Assembly (NCBI GenBank): GCA_047974415.1
Contig: JBKECH010000012.1
Location: 1 to 48,117 of the forward strand
Reading direction: 5' to 3'
Length of the DNA: 48,117 bases
Source: JBKEAJ01 sp047974415
GTDB taxonomy: Bacteria; Bacteroidota; Bacteroidia; Bacteroidales; Prolixibacteraceae
Shown here: one piece after another, positions 7,852 to 17,850 of the stretch
Layout: every line of letters starts with the position of its first letter
Position numbering within the stretch: position 1 is the first letter of the stretch
Program-made: the position numbers and the translations under genes
Notes under the pieces: generated by a model
The model's database searches: none
Told to the model about the DNA's origin: nothing
Seen by the model: only the letters and a program-made list of their open reading frames with translations

Positions 7852-10680
7852 ATGAAAAAGGCATTAAACTTACTAACGTGCTGCTTATCAGCAATATTGA
7901 CTATCTGTTGCACGGAAAGTAAAACCGAGGAAATCGACCTCTCGGGAGTTTGGGAGTTTCAAAGCGACCCCAACGATATCGGCGTTAAAGAACAATGGTA
8001 CATAAACACCTTACAAGACAAAATTAGCTTGCCTGGATCGATGGCTGAAAACGACAAAGGCGAGCCTGTAGGTATCGACACTCGCTGGGTGGGCGGATTT
8101 AAAGACCAAAAATGGTTTGAGAAGCCAAATTACAAGCCCTACTTAAGCGACAGTTGTTTTCTATTCCCATTTTGGCTAACTCCCGACAAGCACTACTACG
8201 GTGCAGCATGGTACAAAAAAGAAATCTCAATACCCAAAACATGGGAAGGCAAAACACTCGAACTGTTCTTAGAACGTTGCCATAGCGAAAGCTCCTTGTG
8301 GGTAGACGACACGAAAATAGGCACTCAAAACAGTTTAGGAACTGCACACATTTACAAACTTAACGCCTTAACCCCTGGCACACACACAATAACACTTTGT
8401 ATAGACAACCGTATAAAAGACATAAACGTAGGGGAAAATTCGCACAGTGTGTCAGACCATACCCAAAGCAACTGGAACGGCATTGTCGGCAAAATGACCT
8501 TATCGCCACAAGCAAACACACGCATCGAAAATATTCAAATCTTTCCCGACGTCAACAAAAAAGTGGCTCGAGTACAAATCGAAATAAACAGCACAGAAAA
8601 GACAGGAAAGGCCAAGCTCAGCTTGCAGGCAAAAAGCCTAACCTCAAGTTCTGCCAACAAGGTTCAGACACTTAGCAAAGAAATAGAATTGAAAGGTTCG
8701 CAAACATTGAACATCGAATACCCCATGGGCGAGAATGTCCTGCTATGGGACGAGTTCGACCCTAATCTATACTTGTTCACTGCTAATCTGGAGCATCAAG
8801 GTATCTCCGACGAGGAAAGCGTACAGTTTGGAATGCGCGATTTTAAGGTGGCAGGGACAAATTTATCCGTCAATGGGCGTCCAATTTTTCTACGTGGAAC
8901 TTTGGAATGTGCAATATTCCCAAAAACAGGCTACCCTCCTACCGATGCAAAAGAATGGAAACGCATAATGCAGATCATAAAAGCACACGGACTCAACCAC
9001 ATACGCTTCCACTCTTGGTGTCCTCCCGAAGTTGCCTTTAACGTAGCCGACCAACTGGGGATTTATCTCCAAGCAGAAGTCTCATCATGGGCAAACGATG
9101 GCGCTAGTATTGGCGACGGCAAGCCTCTGGACAAATGGATTTACGACGAAAGCGAACGTATGATAAGACAGTATGGCAATCACCCTTCATTTTGCATGAT
9201 GGCCTACGGCAATGAACCTGCAGGCGCCAATCAGAAGGAATACCTAACTAGTTTCATCCAGCATTGGCGCAACAAAGACTTGCGACGTGTATATACAAGC
9301 GGAGCAGGCTGGCCTGCTATCCCTGCAAACGATTTTCATAATGTCCCTCAGCCACGCATACAAGGATGGGCAGAGGGTCTAAAGAGCATTATCAACAGCG
9401 AGCCTCCTCGCAGCGATTATGATTGGCGTAATAAACTTGGAGCCAACGATCGTCCCGTTGTTAGCCACGAAATAGGTCAATGGTGCGTATACCCAAACCT
9501 GAAAGAAATAGAAAAATATGATGGTGTGCTGAAAGCTCGTAATTTTGAGCTATTCAAAAAAAGTCTTGACGCTCACAAAATGCTCCCCCTTGCAGACAGC
9601 TTCTTGCTAGCTTCGGGAAAACTCCAAGCATTATGCTACAAAGCCGATATAGAAGCAGCATTGCGCACTCCTGGCTTTGCCGGATTTCAATTGCTAGACC
9701 TTCATGATTTTCCTGGACAAGGAACGGCGCTAGTCGGAGTTCTTGATGCTTTCTGGGAAGAAAAAGGATACATCAGCCCCGAAGAATATAGCCAGTTTTG
9801 CAATGAAACCGTGCCTTTAGCACGCTTCGGCAAACGTGTATTTATGAGCAACGAACCAATAAACGTAACCCTCGAGGCCGCTCATTTCGGAAAAAAAGAA
9901 CTTGACAAAACAAAAGTCTCTTGGCAAATAAGTAACACCTCAGGCAACACCATAGAAAAAGGAGAGATATCATTACCTCGTCTAAATTGGGGAACAGCAC
10001 AGCCCATTGGCAACATAAAAACATCTATCAGCACAGAAAAAGCTCAGCAATTCAAACTAACCGTCAACATTGCAGACTACAGCAACACTTGGGATTTTTG
10101 GGTCTACCCCACTTCCAAAGTAATAAATACAGATGTGAAAATCGTACAAAAGCTGGATTCGCAAACCTTAGATTTCATAAAAAATGGCGGTAAAGCTTTA
10201 CTATCTATAAACAAAGGAGATATTAAGCAGGGGAAAGGTGGCGAAGTAGGAATAGGCTTCTCTAGCATTTTCTGGAACACTGCGTGGACAAACGGACAAA
10301 AGCCCCATACTCTCGGTATTCTCTGCAATCCGAAACACCCAGCACTCGCTGATTTCCCAAGCGAATACCACTCCAATTGGCAATGGTGGGATGCTATGAG
10401 TCATTCAAATGCAATATCGCTAGAGGACTTCCCAGCAGAACTAAGCCCAATAGTGCGTGTGATTGACGACTGGGTAACAAACAATCGGCTAGCCTTACTG
10501 TTCGAAACAAAACTAGGTAAAGGTAAACTGCTTATAAGCGGAATAGACCTAAGAAACGACTTAGACAAAAGACCCGAAGCTCGCCAACTATTGAACAGCT
10601 TACTCAAATACATGGATAGCAATGCGTTTAAACCGAACATGGAGTTATCACAAGAATCAATTGTCAACCTATTTAATTAG
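7852..10680 (+). CDS. glycoside hydrolase family 2 lipoprotein
   Basis: Exo-acting retaining glycosidase, probably beta-galactosidase- or beta-glucuronidase-like; specificity is not readable. A lipoprotein-like signal with Cys19/Cys20 (ILTICC) suggests envelope location. Domains: jelly-roll sugar-binding about 25-190 (IDLSGVWEFQ), Ig-like about 190-330, TIM barrel about 335-600. Candidate acid/base E455 lies in AYGNEPAG and candidate nucleophile E540 in SHEIGQW. The 942 aa include a long C-terminal region. It is divergent from the sigma/FecR/SusC unit and paralogous to the GH2 at 27709-30456 (shared NHIRFHSWCPPE-type motif). Its TAG stop coincides with the first three bases of a family A repeat. 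Confidence 0.9.
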   Translation: MKKALNLLTCCLSAILTICCTESKTEEIDLSGVWEFQSDPNDIGVKEQWYINTLQDKISLPGSMAENDKGEPVGIDTRWVGGFKDQKWFEKPNYKPYLSDSCFLFPFWLTPDKHYYGAAWYKKEISIPKTWEGKTLELFLERCHSESSLWVDDTKIGTQNSLGTAHIYKLNALTPGTHTITLCIDNRIKDINVGENSHSVSDHTQSNWNGIVGKMTLSPQANTRIENIQIFPDVNKKVARVQIEINSTEKTGKAKLSLQAKSLTSSSANKVQTLSKEIELKGSQTLNIEYPMGENVLLWDEFDPNLYLFTANLEHQGISDEESVQFGMRDFKVAGTNLSVNGRPIFLRGTLECAIFPKTGYPPTDAKEWKRIMQIIKAHGLNHIRFHSWCPPEVAFNVADQLGIYLQAEVSSWANDGASIGDGKPLDKWIYDESERMIRQYGNHPSFCMMAYGNEPAGANQKEYLTSFIQHWRNKDLRRVYTSGAGWPAIPANDFHNVPQPRIQGWAEGLKSIINSEPPRSDYDWRNKLGANDRPVVSHEIGQWCVYPNLKEIEKYDGVLKARNFELFKKSLDAHKMLPLADSFLLASGKLQALCYKADIEAALRTPGFAGFQLLDLHDFPGQGTALVGVLDAFWEEKGYISPEEYSQFCNETVPLARFGKRVFMSNEPINVTLEAAHFGKKELDKTKVSWQISNTSGNTIEKGEISLPRLNWGTAQPIGNIKTSISTEKAQQFKLTVNIADYSNTWDFWVYPTSKVINTDVKIVQKLDSQTLDFIKNGGKALLSINKGDIKQGKGGEVGIGFSSIFWNTAWTNGQKPHTLGILCNPKHPALADFPSEYHSNWQWWDAMSHSNAISLEDFPAELSPIVRVIDDWVTNNRLALLFETKLGKGKLLISGIDLRNDLDKRPEARQLLNSLLKYMDSNAFKPNMELSQESIVNLFN

Positions 10681-10721
10681 AGTCTGTCCATAATGTCTAG
10701 AGTCTGAATTATAAAATTAAA
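10678..10721 (+). repeat. family A repeat end at the GH2 stop codon
   Basis: TAGAGTCTGTCCATAATG, then AGTCTGAATTATAAAATTAA, matches the left end of the elements at 18939 and 22840. The GH2 stop codon TAG (10678-10680) is the first three bases. No right end was found before 10900, so this looks like a solo end. Confidence 0.7.
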
Positions 10722-10744
10722 AAGTAAGCCTCCCTCAGAAGAAC

Positions 10745-10783
10745 GGCCTCTATACTTTGAAAGGATAGAGGTCGCTCTTTTTA
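10745..10783 (+). terminator. intrinsic terminator after GH2
   Basis: CCTCTAT (10747-10753) pairs with ATAGAGG (10765-10771), with CTTT/AAAG pairing possible inside the loop. The sequence then runs TCGCTCTTTTTAAA. It lies 65 bp after the GH2 stop on the same strand. Confidence 0.7.
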
Positions 10784-10878
10784 AATGCAATACAAGTAGG
10801 AAGTAAAGGTAGCTTTAAAAACATGTAAAACCAATACACCTGCTAAAAATCAGCACTAAACAAATCGTTAAAATATCG

Positions 10879-10886
10879 TATTTTTG
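10879..10886 (+). promoter_or_regulatory. possible -7 element upstream of the polyprenyl synthase run
   Basis: TATTTTTG fits TAnnTTTG. No clear TTTG lies 16-20 bases upstream. If used, transcription would begin near 10893 and leave a 5' leader of about 240 nt that contains the family B repeat. Confidence 0.35.
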
Positions 10887-11051
10887 CCTATCCAAAGTAC
10901 AGACGCAAGACGAGTTGCCAACTTACAAGCACTGATGAGCAATAGGACGATTATAAACATAGAAAACAAACATTGAAAATAGGAATCAATTGCTTATGCA
11001 AGCTACTGGTTAGCAGCTACTAGTAGAACACAAACACATAAAACAGCCATA

Positions 11052-11125
11052 GCGGCAGGCTTTAAGCTTTCCGACATACAGACGAATAATTAACCCAGCA
11101 AAAGCCTAAAGCTTATTGCAGAATT
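11052..11125 (+). repeat. family B dispersed repeat upstream of polyprenyl synthase
   Basis: Shares GCGGCAGG, TTTAAGCTTTCCGACA, CCAGCAAAAGC and AAGCTTATTGCAGAATT with the copy at 18751-18869, in the same orientation relative to the downstream gene. The core is diverged: the micro-ORF start reads ATA and one AAA codon is missing. It ends about 9 bp before the start codon at 11134. Confidence 0.75.
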
Positions 11126-11133
11126 TTAAACAC

Positions 11134-12120
11134 ATGAAACAATACTCCCCAGTAGAACTTCACAAAGCTGTAGAGAACAAGCTACAGAAAGAGTTGAAAG
11201 AACTAGCCCACACTTATCCTGAACGACTATACGTACCAGTAAAATATGCCATCGACATAGGAGGCAAACGCATTCGCCCAATATTACTCCTATTGGCATA
11301 TAACTTATTCAAGGAAAACATTGAGTATGGGATGGACCTATCAATGTCGGTAGAGATGTTTCACAATTTCACCTTGCTTCATGATGATATTATGGACGAT
11401 GCAGAAATCAGGAGAAATTCGCCTACCGTTTTTAAGAAATTCGACACCAACACTGCTATCTTGTCTGGCGACGCAATGTCCATTCTGGCATATAAATACC
11501 TAATTGAGGTTAGATGTAATAACTTAGATGCAATAATTCGTACTTTTACAAAGACAGCACTAGAGGTGTGCGAAGGACAACAACTCGACATGGATTTTGA
11601 GACTCGTAGAGATGTGAAAAAGCGCGAGTATCTCAAAATGATTGAGTTGAAAACAGCTGTACTGTTAGGCTGTAGTCTAAAAATCGGAGCTCTCCTAGCC
11701 GAAACCGACGAAGAATCGGCTCAACTGCTTTATGACTTAGGTATTCATCTAGGGCTAGCATTTCAGTTGCAAGACGATTATCTCGATAGTTTTGGCAATG
11801 TTACAGACTTTGGCAAAAAAATTGGTGGAGACATATCGTGCAACAAAAAAACAATACTATACATAGAGGCAATGGCGAATGCTGACGAAGCACAAAAAGC
11901 AGAAATGCTTGAGTGGTACAGCACAACTGAAATATCTCAAAAAAAATTAGATAAAATATTGGGACTATACAAAGCAACTGGAGCAGACCAGATCGTCCTA
12001 GAGCACATAGACTCTCACTTTACAAAAGTCGACGAACTTCTTCGAGCTCTAAAAATAAAAGACCATCGCAAGACTCTGTTAGCAGAATTTATAGACTCCC
12101 TTCTGAAACGCAATAAATGA
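11134..12120 (+). CDS. polyprenyl diphosphate synthase (trans-isoprenyl transferase)
   Basis: Makes long-chain prenyl diphosphates from IPP, for quinone side chains or similar lipids; chain length is not determined. In 328 aa, the first Asp-rich motif is DDIMD at 84-88 and the second DDYLD at 214-218; GGKRIRPILLLLAY is near the N-terminus. These are the Mg-diphosphate-binding motifs of the class. The start at 11134 (MKQYSPVEL) is preferred over a frame extended by six residues into repeat sequence. The TGA stop overlaps the ATG of rlmN by 4 nt, so the two are probably co-translated. Confidence 0.93.
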   Translation: MKQYSPVELHKAVENKLQKELKELAHTYPERLYVPVKYAIDIGGKRIRPILLLLAYNLFKENIEYGMDLSMSVEMFHNFTLLHDDIMDDAEIRRNSPTVFKKFDTNTAILSGDAMSILAYKYLIEVRCNNLDAIIRTFTKTALEVCEGQQLDMDFETRRDVKKREYLKMIELKTAVLLGCSLKIGALLAETDEESAQLLYDLGIHLGLAFQLQDDYLDSFGNVTDFGKKIGGDISCNKKTILYIEAMANADEAQKAEMLEWYSTTEISQKKLDKILGLYKATGADQIVLEHIDSHFTKVDELLRALKIKDHRKTLLAEFIDSLLKRNK

Positions 12121-13145
12121 TAGACATACTAGGAAAAACACAAAAAGAGATGCAAGAACTTGCTGTCGAGAAAGGACTTAAAAAGTTCAACGGCTCACAA
12201 GTAGCACAATGGCTATATCAGAAGTCAGCAAAGGACTTCGAATCAATGACCAACCTCTCAAAAGATGCAAGGGCAACGCTAAACAATGAGTTTGAAATAG
12301 GACGAAAAGCTCCAATAAGTGTGCAAGAAAGTATCGACGGAACCAAAAAGTACTTGTTCCAAGTTGAGAAGGGCTTTATTGAAACTGTAGTTATTCCCGA
12401 CGAAGACAGACGCACAATCTGCGTGTCTAGTCAGGCTGGATGCAAATGGGCATGCAAGTTCTGCGTGACAGGTAAACAAGGATTCCAACAAAACCTTAGT
12501 GCCGGCGAAATTATCAACCAATTCTTATCTGTCGACGAAGCTGGCTCGCTTACAAACGTGGTATTCATGGGTATGGGCGAACCACTAGACAACTTCGAGG
12601 AGGTGAAAAAATCTATTGATATCCTCACTTCCGAATGGGGTTTTGCCATGAGCCCGTACCGCATAACCGTCTCAAGCATAGGGCTACAGCCTAATTTCAG
12701 CAGACTGATAGAAGAAACAAGAGTACACATAGCACTAAGCCTACATTCTCCTTTTGAGCCCGAGCGACTATCGCTTATGCCCGTAGAAAAACCTCATCCA
12801 CTTGCCAGAACACTGAAAGCCCTAAAAAACACAGACATTCATAATCAGCGAAAAATATCTTTCGAATATATAGTCTTCAAAGGCATAAACGATTCTATTC
12901 GCCATGCTAAGAAGCTCGTGGAAATTACCAAAGGAATAAAATGTAAAATAAACCTGATGTCCTTTCACCCTTTTGAAGGCACAGAATTTGAAAGCCCTGA
13001 GCACGACAAAATTACAGCTTTCCGCGACTACCTGACAGAAAACGGTCTTTATTCAACCATTAGGCTTAGTAAGGGCAGGGATATCGATGCTGCCTGTGGA
13101 ATGCTAAGCACCAGCAAAATTCAAGAGCTACAGAAACCCGAGTAA
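12117..13145 (+). CDS. rlmN: 23S rRNA (adenine-2503-C2)-methyltransferase, radical SAM
   Basis: Methylates A2503 of 23S rRNA, and usually A37 of some tRNAs, using a 4Fe-4S cluster and two SAM molecules. The CxxxCxxC cluster motif is C109, C113, C116 (GCKWACKFC). The C-terminal Cys used in catalysis is C327 in DAACGM. FMGMGEPLDN and SLHSPFEPER are typical of RlmN. Length 342 aa is normal. It overlaps the upstream gene by 4 nt and precedes metH by 38 bp. Confidence 0.97.
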   Translation: MIDILGKTQKEMQELAVEKGLKKFNGSQVAQWLYQKSAKDFESMTNLSKDARATLNNEFEIGRKAPISVQESIDGTKKYLFQVEKGFIETVVIPDEDRRTICVSSQAGCKWACKFCVTGKQGFQQNLSAGEIINQFLSVDEAGSLTNVVFMGMGEPLDNFEEVKKSIDILTSEWGFAMSPYRITVSSIGLQPNFSRLIEETRVHIALSLHSPFEPERLSLMPVEKPHPLARTLKALKNTDIHNQRKISFEYIVFKGINDSIRHAKKLVEITKGIKCKINLMSFHPFEGTEFESPEHDKITAFRDYLTENGLYSTIRLSKGRDIDAACGMLSTSKIQELQKPE

Positions 13146-13183
13146 CAAAAAACTATCACCTAGCAGCTTAAAGCTAATCCGCA

Positions 13184-16100
13184 ATGATTCTCAAAAAAGA
13201 CTTTGAAAAAATACTATCAAAAAGAATATTAGTCCTAGACGGCTCAATGGGCTCGCTATTGCAGACCTACAAACTTAGCGAGGAGGACTTCCGAGGCGAC
13301 AAGTTCAAATCGCACCACACTTCTCTAAAAGGCAACAATGACATATTATGCCTAACACACCCCGATATTATAGAACAGATACACCGTGAGTACCTTGATG
13401 CAGGGGCAGATATAATTGAGACCAACACTTTCAATAGCAACACCTTCTCGCAAGATGACTACAGCTTGTCGTCGCTGTGCTACGACATCAATAAGGCTGG
13501 GGCAACCTTGGCACGAAAAGTTGTTGATGAATACAATGCCAAAATGCCATTGAAGCAACGATTTGTGGCTGGCTCCATGGGACCAACCAACAAATCAGCG
13601 TCTCTGTCGCCAGATGTAAATAATCCAGGATTTAGAGCCGTAGCCTACGATGAATTTAAAACAGCATACAAGGAGCAGGCACAAGGACTTCTCGATGGTG
13701 GTATCAATATATTTTGGCTAGAAACTATCTTTGACTCCCTGAATGCAAAAGCAGCGCTATCTGCAATTTGTGAACTCTTAGAGGAAAGTCAACAAGACTT
13801 GCCAATTGTGGTGTCAGGCACTATCGCCGACAAGAGTGGACGCATACTCAGTGGTCAGAACCTAGAGGCTTTCATAGATACTCTCTCTCATTTTCCCATA
13901 TCAGCACTAGGACTAAACTGCTCATTTGGAGCAACAGAACTACTTCCATTTGTAAAAGAGCTTTCCGCAAAATCGCCATTCTACACAGTCGTATATCCCA
14001 ATGCTGGATTGCCAAATGAGTTAGGACAGTACGACGAGTCGCCCGAAAGTATGGCAAAGATTGTATCTTCAATGCTAAAAAAAGGCTATATAAATATAAT
14101 CGGCGGATGTTGTGGCACAACTCCTGCACACATCAAAGCTATCAGTATTGAACTAGGCAAGGCAGAAAAACATACTCCAGCATCCCCCAACTCCAATTCC
14201 ACATACAGCGGACTGGAATTATTAAACCTAACATCCGAGCTAAATTTCGTAAACATCGGCGAGCGTTGCAATGTTGCTGGCTCTAGAAAATTTGCAAGGC
14301 TGATTTCAGAAAAGAAGTATGAAGATGCCCTATCTATCGCACGAAAACAGGTGGATGACGGAGCGCAGATCCTTGATGTGAACATGGACGATGCAATGCT
14401 GGACAGTGAAGCCGAAATGGTAACCTTCTTAAATCTGATGCTTTCAGATCCCGATATTGCCCGACTACCAATTATGGTCGACTCTTCAAAATGGAGCGTT
14501 ATTGAGGCTGGCTTAAAATGCATTCAAGGCAAGTCCTTAGTAAACTCAATTTCGCTAAAAGAAGGAGAAGATGTCTTCATAAAACAAGCCAATGCCGTAA
14601 AAATGTACGGTGCTGCCATGGTTGTCATGGCATTCGACGAAAAAGGACAAGCCGACACATACGAACGGCGCATAGAAATATGTGGCAGAGCTTACGATAT
14701 ACTCGTAAACAAGGTTGGCATCGAGCCTAGAAATATCATCTTTGACCCCAATATCCTGTCGATAGGAACAGGGCTAGAAGAACATAACAATTACGCCCTA
14801 GATTTCATAGAAACTATTAAGTGGATTAAGAAAAACCTCCCTCATGCCAAAACCAGCGGTGGCGTAAGCAACATATCTTTCTCATTTAGAGGCAACAACA
14901 TCGTAAGAGAAGCTATACATTCGGTATTTCTATTTCACTCCATTAAAGCTGGGTTGGACATGGGAATAGTAAATCCAGGAATGTTGCAAATATACGATGA
15001 GATTGAGCCAAAATTGTTGGAACTTACAGAAAATTTGGTGTTAAACAAGCATCCTCAAGCTACAGAACGACTTATAGACTACGCCTCAACCCTAAAAACT
15101 ACTGACACAAAAGCAGAAAAAACAGAGGCTTGGCGAGAGCAAAACTTGGCAAAGCGCATTGAGTATTCGCTCGTAAAAGGCATAGACAGCTACATAGACA
15201 CGGACATGAACGAAGCCCTTTCTGCCTATTCGCCAGCACTGACAATAATAGAAAAGCCTTTGATGGATGGAATGAATGTTGTTGGCGAATTGTTCGGAGA
15301 CGGCAAGATGTTTCTACCTCAGGTAATTAAATCGGCAAGGGTGATGAAGAAAGCCGTTGCCAAGATATTGCCAATCATCGAAGAAGAATCCAAGCAAAGA
15401 GGTGGTAGTAAAGATAAACGCAAAAAAATATTGCTTGCAACAGTAAAAGGCGATGTACACGACATAGGCAAAAATATAGCAGGTGTTATTCTTGCTTGCA
15501 ACAACTACCAAGTCATAGACTTGGGAGTGATGATTCCGATGGAACAAATACTCGATGAGGCAAGCAAGCAAGAGGTGGACATTATCGGGCTGAGTGGACT
15601 GATTACCCCGTCGCTCGAAGAAATGGTAAACGTCGCAAAAGGGATGGAAGAACGAGGGATGAGTATCCCCCTTCTAATAGGAGGAGCAACAACATCCAAA
15701 GTACATACAGCTGTCAAAATCGCTCCCCAACGCTCGGGTTCTGTGATATACGTAAAAGATGCCTCGCTTGCCCCGTCAACAGTAAATGCCATTATCAACC
15801 AAGACAAGAGCTTTATGAATAAGCTAGAAAAGGAATACGAAGGTTTGAGACAGGCACAACAAAGTAAGAAAACAAGAAAATATATATCACTCACAGAGGC
15901 GCGCAAAAACAAGTTTATTATTTCGGAGGACTACCACATCGATAAAATCCCAACTTTCACTGGACTAAGACATCTATTCGACTTTCCTATTGAAGAAATC
16001 AGACCTTACATTGACTGGTCCTTTCTCTTCCATGCGTGGGACATGAAAGGCAAATATCCCGACATACTACAAGACAGCAGGTATAGCGAATCTGCCACAG

Positions 16101-16849
16101 AACTATTTAATGATGCCAACGAGCTTCTTGACGAGATAATAAGCACTAAACGACTTAGAGCAAACGCATCTCTAGGATTCTGGAAGGCTTATTCGCAAGA
16201 CGATGATATTGTACTTTACGAAAATGACAAAGACAATACAATATGTATATTTAATCATATCCGCCAGCAAACAGAACGTAAACCAGGCACTCCGAACTAC
16301 TGTTTATCAGACTACGTACTTCCTAAGACCTCATCACAAACCGATTACATCGGAACCTTCGCCCTAACTACTGGATTGGGACTAGAGGAATGGGTAATAG
16401 AGCTGAAAGCCGATAACAATGACTACAAAGCAATACTTGCCGAGAGTGTTGCCGACAGGCTTGCCGAAGCTTTTGCAGAATTACTACACCACCGTGTCAG
16501 AACGCAATATTGGGGTTATGCTCCCGACGAAAGTTTAAACTTAAAGGACTTGTATAAAAATAAATATCGAGGCATTCGTCCAGCTATCGGATACCCTGCA
16601 TGTCCAGAGCATTCCGAAAAAGCTAAGCTTTTTGAACTATTGCAAAACGATGCTATAGGTATTAAACTTACTGAGAATTTTTCCATGATACCCACTGCGG
16701 CTGTAAGTGGTTTTTTCTTTGCACACCCAGAGTCTCATTACTTCGGTATAGACAAAATCGGTCGGGACCAAATCGAAGATTACTCCAAACGTAAAAAATG
16801 CTCTACCGAGCTAATAGAAAGGATGATACCCCTGAATTTAAATTACTAA
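13184..16849 (+). CDS. metH: cobalamin-dependent methionine synthase
   Basis: Transfers methyl from methyltetrahydrofolate to homocysteine through cob(I)alamin. All modules appear in 1221 aa: homocysteine domain about 1-320 with zinc Cys C246, C309 and C310 (GGCCGTTP); pterin-binding domain about 345-600 (NIGERCNVAGS); cobalamin cap and binding domain about 640-880 with the lower-ligand motif DVHDIGKNI, where H759 has the same number as in E. coli MetH; and the SAM-binding reactivation domain from about 900 to the end. Full-length and apparently intact. It is 38 bp after rlmN and 8 bp before the miaA-like gene. Confidence 0.98.
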   Translation: MILKKDFEKILSKRILVLDGSMGSLLQTYKLSEEDFRGDKFKSHHTSLKGNNDILCLTHPDIIEQIHREYLDAGADIIETNTFNSNTFSQDDYSLSSLCYDINKAGATLARKVVDEYNAKMPLKQRFVAGSMGPTNKSASLSPDVNNPGFRAVAYDEFKTAYKEQAQGLLDGGINIFWLETIFDSLNAKAALSAICELLEESQQDLPIVVSGTIADKSGRILSGQNLEAFIDTLSHFPISALGLNCSFGATELLPFVKELSAKSPFYTVVYPNAGLPNELGQYDESPESMAKIVSSMLKKGYINIIGGCCGTTPAHIKAISIELGKAEKHTPASPNSNSTYSGLELLNLTSELNFVNIGERCNVAGSRKFARLISEKKYEDALSIARKQVDDGAQILDVNMDDAMLDSEAEMVTFLNLMLSDPDIARLPIMVDSSKWSVIEAGLKCIQGKSLVNSISLKEGEDVFIKQANAVKMYGAAMVVMAFDEKGQADTYERRIEICGRAYDILVNKVGIEPRNIIFDPNILSIGTGLEEHNNYALDFIETIKWIKKNLPHAKTSGGVSNISFSFRGNNIVREAIHSVFLFHSIKAGLDMGIVNPGMLQIYDEIEPKLLELTENLVLNKHPQATERLIDYASTLKTTDTKAEKTEAWREQNLAKRIEYSLVKGIDSYIDTDMNEALSAYSPALTIIEKPLMDGMNVVGELFGDGKMFLPQVIKSARVMKKAVAKILPIIEEESKQRGGSKDKRKKILLATVKGDVHDIGKNIAGVILACNNYQVIDLGVMIPMEQILDEASKQEVDIIGLSGLITPSLEEMVNVAKGMEERGMSIPLLIGGATTSKVHTAVKIAPQRSGSVIYVKDASLAPSTVNAIINQDKSFMNKLEKEYEGLRQAQQSKKTRKYISLTEARKNKFIISEDYHIDKIPTFTGLRHLFDFPIEEIRPYIDWSFLFHAWDMKGKYPDILQDSRYSESATELFNDANELLDEIISTKRLRANASLGFWKAYSQDDDIVLYENDKDNTICIFNHIRQQTERKPGTPNYCLSDYVLPKTSSQTDYIGTFALTTGLGLEEWVIELKADNNDYKAILAESVADRLAEAFAELLHHRVRTQYWGYAPDESLNLKDLYKNKYRGIRPAIGYPACPEHSEKAKLFELLQNDAIGIKLTENFSMIPTAAVSGFFFAHPESHYFGIDKIGRDQIEDYSKRKKCSTELIERMIPLNLNY

Positions 16850-16857
16850 AGTTCGTT

Positions 16858-17787
16858 ATGCAAAGCACATACAGTCTTGTTAGTATTATAGGTGCAACAG
16901 CATCCAGCAAAACAAAGGTTGCAGCTCTACTTGCCAATGCAATTGACGGAGAAATTATATCTGCTGACTCCCGACAGGTATACAAAGGTATGAATCTGGG
17001 CACAGGCAAAGACTACGAGGACTATATCGTAAATAAAAAGCATGTCCCATACCACCTCATAGATATTGTCAGCCCTGGACATGAGTACAATATCTTTGAA
17101 TATCAACAAGACTTTACTGAAGCATACGGAGCTATAAAAAGTAGAAATAAATATCCTATAATGTGCGGAGGTAGTGGACTGTATGTAGAATCTATTCTAA
17201 AAAACTATAGACTCTTAGATGTCCCCAGCAACAAAGAATTGCGGGACTCCCTGAAAGACAAAAGTCTAGAGGGTTTAATTGAAATATTGAAGCAATACAA
17301 ATCTGAACTCCATAATAAAACTGACATAGAAACACACCGAAGGGCTACAAGAGCAATAGAAATAGAAGAATATTACGCCAAACACCCAACAGCAGTCAGT
17401 AATATCCCCAAAATAAAGAGCCTTATAGTCGGCATTAAGTACGACAGAGAACAACGCAGGAAGAGGATTACAGAACGTCTGCAACGCAGATTTAGAGAAG
17501 GTATGAGCACTGAAGTGGAGGCTTTGCTAGAATCAGGAGTCAAACCCGAGACTTTAATTTATTATGGATTAGAATATAAATTTGTAACCTTATACATAAT
17601 CGGCGAAATCAGCAAACAAGAAATGGAGGAAAAATTAAATGTCGCCATACATCAGTTTGCAAAGCGCCAGATGACATGGTTTAGAGGCATGGAACGTCGA
17701 GGCTTTCACATCAACTGGATTGATGGCAACCTACCTCACGACGAAAAAGTTAAAAGCATTATAAATATGATGCGAGAAAAGACATAA
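16858..17787 (+). CDS. MiaA-like tRNA dimethylallyltransferase with altered P-loop
   Basis: Family role: transfers dimethylallyl from DMAPP to A37 of UNN-reading tRNAs. The 309 aa have the substrate loop SADSRQVYKGM and GTGKDYEDY, an R-rich segment QRRFREGMSTEVEALLESG, and YYGLEYKF where classical MiaA has a LGYKE-type sequence. The phosphate-binding loop at 12-19 reads GATASSKT, with Ser17 replacing the glycine of GxTxSGKT. It resembles a second, Bacteroidota-specific MiaA branch, so function is less certain than for canonical MiaA. The start at 16858 follows the metH stop by 8 bp; a longer frame would overlap metH. Confidence 0.85.
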   Translation: MQSTYSLVSIIGATASSKTKVAALLANAIDGEIISADSRQVYKGMNLGTGKDYEDYIVNKKHVPYHLIDIVSPGHEYNIFEYQQDFTEAYGAIKSRNKYPIMCGGSGLYVESILKNYRLLDVPSNKELRDSLKDKSLEGLIEILKQYKSELHNKTDIETHRRATRAIEIEEYYAKHPTAVSNIPKIKSLIVGIKYDREQRRKRITERLQRRFREGMSTEVEALLESGVKPETLIYYGLEYKFVTLYIIGEISKQEMEEKLNVAIHQFAKRQMTWFRGMERRGFHINWIDGNLPHDEKVKSIINMMREKT

Positions 17788-17850
17788 ACCCACAAACAAA
17801 ATATTTACCTCGAAACATGCATACTCTGGGTTTACCTTTGTAAAATCCAG

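Noticed and set aside
14086..14523. 145-codon minus-strand frame inside metH
   Set aside because: It is antisense to the pterin-binding domain of an intact MetH, so the frame is a shadow of its codon pattern.
16798..16857. Earlier ATG start for the miaA-like gene inside metH
   Set aside because: It would add 20 charged residues before the conserved beta-strand and P-loop; the ATG at 16858, 8 bp after the metH stop, fits the family length.
17833..17840. Plus-strand TACCTTTG resembling a -7 promoter element
   Set aside because: It lies in a 63-bp convergent gap and would transcribe only antisense to the NTPase gene; no TTTG at the right spacing.
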